Shown here: positions 56,096 to 64,000 of the stretch, one piece after another | Layout of the letters: the number at the start of each line of letters is the position of its first letter | Position numbering within the stretch: position 1 is the first letter of the stretch | DNA from: Pogostemon cablin | Lineage: Eukaryota > Streptophyta > Magnoliopsida > Lamiales > Lamiaceae | DNA: 64,000 nucleotides | NCBI GenBank assembly: GCA_023678885.1 | Contig: CM042993.1 | Coordinates: forward strand, 4,672,501-4,736,500 | Reading direction: 5' to 3' | Made by a program: the position numbers and the translations under genes | Notes under the pieces: model-generated | The model's input: only the letters and a program-made list of their open reading frames with translations | Databases searched by the model: none | Told to the model about the DNA's origin: nothing

Positions 56096-57975
56096 GTATT
56101 ATTTTTGTGGAGTAATATAGTAGTCAAAAAGCCTTTGTCTTCATATAACGCTATACGGTTTTACGACTGAGTCGTTATTAAATTAAAACTTTGATAGTTG
56201 AACTCATTAGTAGATTCGGATACAGTATAGTATAGTTTTTCTTATATTCTTGCATTAATATGATATATTCTATTTGCATGCATATTTACGTAGGCATAAA
56301 ATTACATGAACATGCAATTTTATGATTTTTTTTTTATCCTTAAAAAAAATGTCTATTAATAATAAGGGGTAGACTCATAATTACGTGAATATGATAAACG
56401 ACATTGCAATACGAGAAAATTGAAGAATTTTAGAACACTTAGAATCATCCATCACATTAGTTAGTCTCCTGTTAACCGAGCTTATGGTATAAATCTTGTA
56501 ATCTCTCTTTAATTTAAACTTATGATATAATAAGATTAGAAGAGAGGACAACATAATTTACACCGTGAACTCAGTTTACACAATTGTTTATTACATTCAT
56601 TATCCTCTTATTCCTATTAAAAAGCTCTAACTCATCCTACCAAACAGCTCCTAAAATAAAAGGCTGCTCATGAAAGTGTTTGCCATTAGCCACTAATTTT
56701 CTAGTATCAACCGTTGATGGCTGATTTTTTATAAGAAATGTCTAATTAATCTGTAATTATGTGATTCGATCATTTAATAAGAATTAAACGTAACCAAAAC
56801 ATGGAAAATAAGTATAGTATCGATGAATTAATTTAAACGTGATTAAAAAGTATTTTGTATTATATGGATTGAATTGAAAGTGAGAGTATGCTCATACAAA
56901 TTAATATTCCTTACAAAGCATACTATCAACATCAACAGCAATAACGAGTTAGAAAAGTTTTGTGTTAACACAATTTTGAAGATCCTAAACTTCGAAATAA
57001 AATAAAGATTTAGAGAGTAGACATAGAACCTAGTAGATGTATTTATTTTTAATATCTTGTTTTAATTAAGCTCGATATTCAAACCTATAAAGTCGTGTAT
57101 CCTATTATTATTCAACTTTGTATTTATTCTTCTATGATTCTATTTTACATACCATTTACTCGATGAGCATTGGTTTACTTTCATTACCAATTATAGCAAA
57201 AGAAATAAGAGTAAATTTTAATTTATTAAAAACATTGTACTATTTTTTATCCAAATTCTCATTTCATTTGTAGAATTCATATGATAAGAGAATAATTTTT
57301 TTATCCTGTCTCAAAAATTAAACGATTTCGAGATAGTTTTCTTATAAAGCACAATAATTTAGAGGATTTGCATTTTAAAGATATTATAAGAGGAAATTAT
57401 ATCTCATAATTTTTGTAATTAAAGAATAAATTAGACCTAGATTGAAATTTTTGGGTTCAATTGTTTTTTTTAACATGATGATGAGCTTCTTATGGCACGT
57501 CACTATCACATCCTCTAAAAATTAAGTACATTATTAAACTTGTGGATATAGTCACACTCTCTAAAGAATGTATTATTAAACTCGTAGAATCTAGATCAAA
57601 TTGAAATAAACATATGAAATCCAATTAAAGATACTTAAATAAGAAATGAGATGACAAAGATAATTTTAGAGATGGAGTGACATGAAAATTTTGGAGAATT
57701 TGATCGTGAGTATAACATAAGGTCATTAAAAAATGTGTAAATAAACCCAAAATTTTCAATTTGAACCTAATTTACTCTGTAATAGCGAAAATTAAAATAT
57801 AACAAAATACTAAACCGACAATAATGTTTTCGAATTGCAGCTCCCGAATTACTGTCTCGAAATTAAAAATTTTTCTATTTATAATAAGAATAAAAATTGA
57901 ACCTAAATGGAGTAGTAAATAATTCACACTTTGACAAAATTAAATCGTAAATAAAAGAAATAAAATAGCCCAAAA
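56096..57975. other. Intergenic AT-rich stretch
   Basis: No open frame, RNA gene or clear transposon end was recognised between the CCCH gene and the dehydratase gene. Confidence 0.5.
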
Positions 57976-58006
57976 CCCACCCCACCCCACCCCACCCCAC
58001 CCCCCC
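57976..58006. repeat. (CCCCA)n microsatellite
   Basis: Five to six units of CCCAC/CCCCA followed by a C run, about 100 bp upstream of the dehydratase start codon, so in its promoter or 5' UTR. Strong strand asymmetry (C-rich top strand, G-rich bottom strand). Confidence 0.9.
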
Positions 58007-58108
58007 TACACGGCTACACATGACATGACTATTCTATTCCTCCATCAATAAATTTACAGTTGCAGTTTCTCAACTTTCCTCTACCTCCAGTCCTCCTGCA
58101 ACATTCCG

Positions 58109-59266
58109 ATGGCCACCGTCTCCGCCGCCGCCGACAGTGCAAACACCGATTCAAATCCCACCAGATCTGAATCCGAATCCGCCGCAAATGGCGCACTGAA
58201 CCCCAACTCCCTTCAACCCTCCCGGAAAATCGCCCTGATCACCGGCATCACCGGCCAAGACGGCTCCTATCTCACCGAATTCCTCCTCGATAAGGGCTAC
58301 GAAGTGCACGGTCTCATCCGCCGATCCTCCAACTTCAACACCCAACGCATCAACCACATCTACATCGACCCTCACAACGCCCACAAGGCGAGAATGAAGC
58401 TCCACTACGCCGACCTCACCGACGCCTCCTCCCTCCGCCGTTGGCTCGACATTATTCTCCCCGACGAGGTCTACAACCTCGCCGCCCAGTCCCACGTCGC
58501 CGTCTCCTTCGAGATCCCCGATTACACCGCCGACGTCGTCGCCACCGGCGCCCTACGCCTCCTCGAGGCCGTTCGCTCCCACATCTCCGCCTCCGGCCGA
58601 TCCCACATCAAATACTACCAAGCCGGGTCATCGGAGATGTTCGGATCCACGCCTCCGCCCCAATCCGAAACCACCCCCTTCCACCCCCGCTCCCCTTACG
58701 CCGCCTCCAAGTGCGCCGCCCACTGGTACACCGTCAATTACCGCGAAGCCTATGGCATTTTCGCGTGCAATGGCATCTTATTCAACCACGAATCACCTCG
58801 CAGGGGCGAGAATTTCGTGACCCGGAAGATCACCCGCGCGGTGGGTCGGATCAAGATCGGGCTGCAGAGCAAGCTCTTTCTGGGGAACCTGCAAGCGTCC
58901 CGTGACTGGGGGTTTGCCGGCGACTACGTGGAGGCGATGTGGCTGATGCTGCAGCAGGAGAAGCCGGACGACTACGTGGTGGCGACGGAGGACTCGCACA
59001 CGGTGGAGGAGTTCCTGGTGGTGGCGTTCGGGTACGTGGGGCTGGATTGGAGGGATCACGTGATGATCGACAAGCGGTATTTCCGACCGACGGAGGTGGA
59101 TAATCTGAAAGGGGATGCAAGCAAAGCGAAGAGGGTGTTGGGGTGGAAGCCTAAGGTGGGATTTGAGCAGCTGGTGAAGATGATGGTGGATGAGGATGTT
59201 GAATTGGCGAAGAGAGAGAAGGTGCTGGTTGATGCAGGCTATTTGGATGCTCAGCAGCAGCCATAA
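58109..59266 (+). CDS. GMD: GDP-mannose 4,6-dehydratase
   Basis: A single 385-aa frame without introns, as in Arabidopsis GMD1 and GMD2 (MUR1). It is an extended short-chain dehydrogenase: NADP-binding GITGQDG at residues 46-52, DLTDASSLRRWL, NLAAQSHVAVSFE, the GSSEMFGSTP catalytic loop, YAASK (Tyr near 197) and the family block ACNGILFNHESPRRGENFVT. RDWGFAGDYVEAMW follows. The enzyme converts GDP-D-mannose to GDP-4-keto-6-deoxy-D-mannose in the cytosol, the first step to GDP-L-fucose for cell-wall and N-glycan fucose. The first 38 residues are a Ser/Asn/Ala-rich leader. The coding strand is far more C-rich in the first two thirds and more G-rich after about 58860; the surrounding DNA is AT-rich. 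Confidence 0.97.
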   Translation: MATVSAAADSANTDSNPTRSESESAANGALNPNSLQPSRKIALITGITGQDGSYLTEFLLDKGYEVHGLIRRSSNFNTQRINHIYIDPHNAHKARMKLHYADLTDASSLRRWLDIILPDEVYNLAAQSHVAVSFEIPDYTADVVATGALRLLEAVRSHISASGRSHIKYYQAGSSEMFGSTPPPQSETTPFHPRSPYAASKCAAHWYTVNYREAYGIFACNGILFNHESPRRGENFVTRKITRAVGRIKIGLQSKLFLGNLQASRDWGFAGDYVEAMWLMLQQEKPDDYVVATEDSHTVEEFLVVAFGYVGLDWRDHVMIDKRYFRPTEVDNLKGDASKAKRVLGWKPKVGFEQLVKMMVDEDVELAKREKVLVDAGYLDAQQQP

Positions 59267-60212
59267 AAGATAATCATTTCATCCCTTTTTCTTGAATTCC
59301 TTTTTCTTTTTTTTTTTTGGATTCTGAGTTGTTAGTAATGGAAAGTTGAGTCTATAGAGGAAGAAGAAGTTGTTAGTACAGAATGTGATGTAGTTTCATC
59401 ATATTGATTGATAAGCTCTTGTTGTTTTTATGGGGAATACTATTTTTGTTCACTATACTGTCTGGTTTTCTTGGATTAACCAATGAATTCACTCATCTCA
59501 TACGTTATGTTTCTTTGAACTGTGTTTTGTTGGTTATCTGAAGTTTAATCATCATTTATATTTGTGTAGATTCAGGTTTAATTTTATGGTAAACTCTTTT
59601 ATACAAGCTTTGCCAGGATTATTTACTTTATTACTCCATACCAGTAAATTACACTAACCAAAACTCATAATTCTTGTTTGAGCTCGAATTCATTCGAGCT
59701 CTCGAGTTTTTCAGCCAAACTCAAGCATGTATGCATCGATCCAACAGGGATCGATCGCACCTCTACTCTTAGACGCTAATAAATGCATCTCTATGAGATG
59801 ACTAGATCTAAATACAGTATGAGAACTACCTCACATGAATTAAACTCCACGTTGCCTGACAGCACACTGCTTCACTCTTCGTGAACAACAATGGGGGGCA
59901 GAGGCAAGCTTAAATTCATGTTTGTCTTTAAATGGGATGATATGTCAATATGTTGTCGCAATTTCAACCACGTCAGTTTTCTTAACAATTACAGAACAAA
60001 CCAATGTGTGTTTAATACAGTTATCATACAGAGTGCATCATTACTTGAAATTTATCTGCTTACAGGAGTGTGTCATCAACATATGTGATTGGAAATAAAA
60101 AGTTGAAACTACACCAAAACCGGGTTTTGTGGCATGTTTCTAACTCAACCTAATTGCAATTTTAAGAGAATGTACAAAAAAAAATGCTAAATATGAAAGA
60201 AAAAAAAAAGGC
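59267..60212. other. 3' region of GMD and spacer
   Basis: Presumed 3' UTR of the dehydratase, then non-coding DNA to the end of the minus-strand neighbour. A short plus frame at 59891-60088 has no recognisable product. Confidence 0.5.
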
Positions 60213-62949
60213 CTAATTTGCCTGCTCCTGTGATTGCTCCTCCTTGTCTGCTGTTGAATGCAGAGGCAGTACGACAGATTGATCGTTGGAGATTGCTGAT
60301 AATGGCTTCACAGAAGATCGCAGTGATTCTGGTCCCTCGCTAGCAATTCTCTTGCATAACGCATCACAATTGCTAATGACTTCAGTTAACCTTCCTTTGA
60401 ACTCTCCAAGTTCTACTTGCAAGGAATGTACTGTGGCAATTTTTTTATGATCATCAATAATCATGGTCAATTAGAGGTTCCATGGAAAATTGTAAGCAAA
60501 ATTTATGATTTAGAAATAAGCAATTTGTACGGATTTATATTACTCTCCACATCAAATTCTATAAGCATTCCAACTATCCATTTAAAATGACCTTCAAGTT
60601 TGTCGTATTCTGAAGAATGAATCTGATACCTTCTGATAGATGATTAGATGTGGTTTTTATTGCTGAGACTGAGTAATTGTAACGTTGAAGAAGCTTGGTT
60701 GCCAAAGCATCTGCAACCTCTATTTTATTTTCAACCTCTTCCTGCATATTAAAATAAGTGGATATAGCAAAATACCTTTTCCTCCCCACAATAGAAATTC
60801 CCAACGTATGTAACATAAATGTGGAAAGAAAATAATGATATCAAGCAACAATATTTTACAGAGAAAGATAAAAACCAAGCAAAAGTCTGTTAATTATCAT
60901 AAATGTTTATGCTGGACATAAGTTTACATAAGTTTATGATGAAAAACCAGCCAATATACAGCATGGAAGATACATTTGTCAAATGATGACTAAAATATCA
61001 CTTTCAAGGTTAACATTCACATGATTTTCTGAAAGAATAAAAGAAACCAACTGGAGAATTTCGAGATGCAGGTCAGCCAGCATGCTGATTTTAGAGGCAG
61101 CACACACCATTTAGTCTTTCTATCCCTTGATCTTAAAGTAGAACTACTAAAGGTCCTGGTGAAGAGTTAGTATGTGAATATGGTGAAGTTGATAATTGTC
61201 CTTTAAAAGTCGTGACGTGATTATTATATAGATATACATGCATGCTATGGAAAGAGATTCAAAGAAATAAAGAATTTCAATCACATATTGCAAAGACACT
61301 CAGCATCAATCAGACACACCATATTCTAGCAGATTTTATTGGTCTAAACATGGTCATGTTCAAAGACATGTTAAGGATCTGCTAAAATGCACAAAACTGA
61401 AATTGCCAACCTGTCTTTTAATAATTTTTTTAGTCTGCTCCTCTTTCCAGTCGCGATAAATTGTGAAGAGTTCCAGTAGCACATTAGGATTTACAGTACC
61501 TAATGCAAATGTAGTGGAAGAAAAATCAGCAGTCAACAAAACTAATGGGAGCTAATATCAACGCTCAACAGATATATCAATTTGATTGGATAGGGAACAC
61601 AAAAGGAATGGTACGATTGAACAAATGAAAGAAACAGTATAATGCCTAATTCTTTTCCCCGGATTACACCTCTAATTCTGAAAGTCTATCATTGACATAC
61701 AGTGAATTTCAGGATGTCCTGATCCTCAACCCATAACAAAATGCTTTTGGGGGGTTTTACATAATAGTTAATTTCTATCAACTTAAATATGGCTCTAGCA
61801 ACAGGTTTCCTGCGGTCTATGTCATTTTCCTTCAAAAGATGCATATAAAATTCATGCTTTTTTTTTTTGGGCGTAATATCAGCACTTACATGTGAGTTCA
61901 TGGGTTGACAATTTGTGGCATAACTAAGTCCATGGTAGTATAAATCCTGAAAGTTATGCTAGCAGATCAGATATTGTTGCTTCTATCTTTGATGCTTTTA
62001 TCGTACTCGTGTAAGTTGACAAAACATACATGAGTACATTAGCTACTGTTAAGTGTGAGAAAGTAAGGGATAGAAAGAGGGATGCATGTTAATTGTTCTT
62101 GGTCTTGGCCTTTGAAATGACAAATAAACCCTTGAGAATTGCCAGAATTGGGCACAACTCAGCTGACCAGCTGAAGCAGATAGAATAATTCTTATATGAA
62201 ACAGCTTGGTGAAACTATCAGCATGCCTAAGATGTTAGTGAAAACAATAGTTGGAATCAAATTTGGCATACAAAAAGAAAACTAAATTATCACCAGTATA
62301 GCCCTACACATATCTGCTTATGGAACAGACTATCATTACACCAACCTAGCACCAATGAGCTGCTGCATTTGCAAATTTCATTAAGCATCTCCCACCCCCA
62401 CCCCACAACAATTCATCTTGAAATATGAACACAACACAGAAACAAGGCGCAGATATAGTAGAACATCATGACAAATAAAAGGAAGGAAACAAAGCAATCA
62501 AATATTACCTGAAGTGGGAGGAGAGAACTGTTTCCTAACGAGGATATCAGTTAAGGTATTCTCTGTAGGAGTTGATGCAAGTATCGGCTTCGTCTATTGG
62601 AACATACATATACACGAAATTGATCAACGCTTAAAAAAATAAAATAAAATAATAGGGCATGAAGCAAATGCTGGGTAAAAAACTCACAATTTCTAGGGAT
62701 TGAAGCCTCTGTAAAATTGGGTCAGCGCCCTCTACACGCTCTGAAACCGTGGTGATTCCATCCTCCGATACCTTCACCCAGAAAGTAGTAATACACCGAT
62801 AATCAAACACGAATTGCAATTTGAATAAAACATTAAAACAATCAAAGTAGAAGAAATCATAAAAACAGAAACGGAGATCAAAGGGCATGGAAATAGGAGC
62901 TAGGGCTTCTTACCCTGGAGTTCGTGAGAGATGATTCTGAAGCGCCCAT
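60213..62949 (-). CDS. Conserved-looking coiled-coil protein, family not named
   Basis: Six exons on the minus strand, 62949-62914, 62771-62688, 62593-62509, 61499-61411, 60741-60630 and 60430-60213, give 207 aa. All borders are GT/AG and phases agree. The protein starts MGASESSLTNSRVSEDG, has VEGADPILQRLQSLEI, TENTLTDILVRKQF, VNPNVLLELFTIYRDWKEE, then a long helix (KIIKRQEEVENKIEVADALA to SNHLSE) and a second helical part with LQVELGEFKGRLTEVISNCD and LCKRIASEGPESLR. No signal peptide or membrane segment. I recall similar uncharacterised plant proteins but cannot name a function; a subunit of a coiled-coil assembly is a guess. The tail is acidic and Gln-rich. Confidence 0.82.
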
Positions 62950-63483
62950 CAACAAACGGTCAGCTGGGAAGTTTAATTATAATGCTCTTTTTCATTTTTA
63001 TGATTTTATCATCGTTCGAGAACGACAATTGCACCCCCTTTTTCTTTTTTTTCTTTTTTTTTTTTGTGAAATACTACTACGAAAAGAATTGCTTCCTGCT
63101 TTCTCCTAAATCGTGCATATTTATTTTTTAAAAACAAATAAAAATTACTCCCTTTTTAATCAAATAATAATAATAATAATTAAAGAAAAATATATTGTTA
63201 AGTATTAAAAGTATAATATTAAAAATTAAATTTTATGATAATTTTGGGATGCATTGACATTTTAGAATTTATATAGGCTAAACCTAAAGAATAATTGTAA
63301 TAATATTTTTAAAAATTAAAATTTATGGTAATTCTGTGTTCGTTCTTTGAAAAATTGTGTACGTGTTGTTTCCATGTTCCTACAATTAATGTTTTATTTA
63401 AAGTAAGATATTTTAATAATTTTAAAATAATTAATATTTTGTAATCTTGTAATTAATACTATATATGTAGATCTAATATTTTA
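62950..63483. other. Upstream region of the coiled-coil gene
   Basis: Promoter side of the minus-strand gene. T-rich run at 63036-63066 and an (ATA)n run near 63164-63180. No gene. Confidence 0.5.
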
Positions 63484-63780
63484 ATAACGGTCACTTACTA
63501 TTGGATATGTATAATTGATGTAAACTACATGACTCAAAGTACTATTACTCATAACTACACAATTATGATTATGATTATGATACCATAAATACCCCTATGT
63601 ATTTGCACAATTTGATTTTGCATAATTTTGTTTTTGCACATTTTAAATTCCGGCAGCAGGCAGCGGCGGTCAGAGCCGGTCAACGGCTGTCCGGCCACCG
63701 GTCAACGAGTATCCGGCTGGCGATCAACGCCAGTCAACGGTGGGTGGGTGGGTGAGGGGTAGAGTTGGTGGTTAAAAAGT
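63484..63780. repeat. Dispersed repeat with GC-rich core (copy 2)
   Basis: Matches 20556-20790 in the AT-rich left half (actcaaagtact, actcataactacacaattat, ataccataaatacc) and in the following 'tttgcacattttaa.ttccgg'. The GC-rich core here has several 'cggtcaacg' words, and 'ggtgggtgggtgagg' ends it, also as in copy 1. Confidence 0.65.
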
Positions 63781-63848
63781 GTTATTTTGTATATGAGAAT
63801 AATTATTTGAATTTCTTGTATCTCATAGTAATTTAGGTTAAAAGTGTG

Positions 63849-63945
63849 TACTCCCTCCGTCCCGGTCAAACTGCACTATTTGACTGCATAAAGCTCTCAC
63901 AAAAGTTACACTAAACGGTGCAATATGGGCGGGACGGAAGGAGTA
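63849..63945. mobile_element. Short Stowaway-like MITE (97 bp)
   Basis: TACTCCCTCCGTCCCGGTCA at the left and GGGCGGGACGGAAGGAGTA at the right, TA borders. It is an internally deleted, very short copy; inner words 'aaactgcact' and 'acggtgcaat' are partly inverted. Confidence 0.75.
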
Positions 63946-64000
63946 TCTATTAGTGATTTTGCCTTTTAATCCTAATAAAACTAACATTATTTAATAATAT

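Noticed and set aside
58441..59120. Additional frames in the dehydratase gene on both strands
   Set aside because: Shadows in GC-rich coding DNA; the frame of the dehydratase has all family motifs.

Overview
This is nuclear DNA of a flowering plant. The genes have spliced introns with GT/AG borders, and plant-specific families are present: SAUR, plant Pin1 without a WW domain, a PDR-type ABCG fragment and a plant mobile domain gene. Intergenic DNA is very AT-rich and crowded with MITEs, a SINE and a Tat-lineage Ty3/gypsy element. Protein similarity feels like an asterid eudicot (perhaps Lamiales), but that is an impression and not a proof.

Layout. 1-2246: transposon remnants and a tRNA-derived SINE with a perfect 16-bp target duplication just upstream of the first gene. 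2247-6031 (+): six-exon YEATS-domain gene of the YAF9A/TAF14b type, with a hAT-like and a Stowaway-like MITE in its last intron. 6032-10720: mostly non-coding. 10723-11028 (+): intronless SAUR gene with a TATA box. 15839-18216 (+): four-exon secretory MSRA5-like gene whose usual active-site Cys is Ser. 21158-21659 (-): broken start of a PDR-type ABCG transporter. 25550-40207: a complete, very young 14.66-kb Ty3/gypsy (Tat-lineage) retrotransposon with 1,247-bp LTRs, a 5-bp target duplication, a gag-pol frame interrupted by one TGA, and a separate three-exon antisense gene (plant mobile domain plus coiled coil, 900 codons predicted). 40208-45500: repeats only. 45509-47914 (+): two-exon Pin1-type prolyl isomerase. 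48784-55161 (-): CCCH zinc-finger gene (C3H6-like) with a 4.2-kb first intron, convergent with Pin1; an array of ~65-bp repeats lies between them. 58109-59266 (+): intronless GDP-mannose 4,6-dehydratase. 60213-62949 (-): six-exon gene for a 207-aa coiled-coil protein I cannot name.

The host genes are unrelated housekeeping or regulatory genes (chromatin acylation reading, auxin response, protein repair-like enzyme, prolyl isomerisation, RNA-binding, GDP-fucose synthesis) and do not form a pathway or cluster. The most unusual object is the retrotransposon: its antisense spliced gene has its own TATA-like box and lies downstream of a GC-rich island, so the element appears to be two-way coded. 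Exon borders were derived by reading the sequence and checking frame continuity; all multi-exon models sum to an exact number of codons. No RNA evidence was available.
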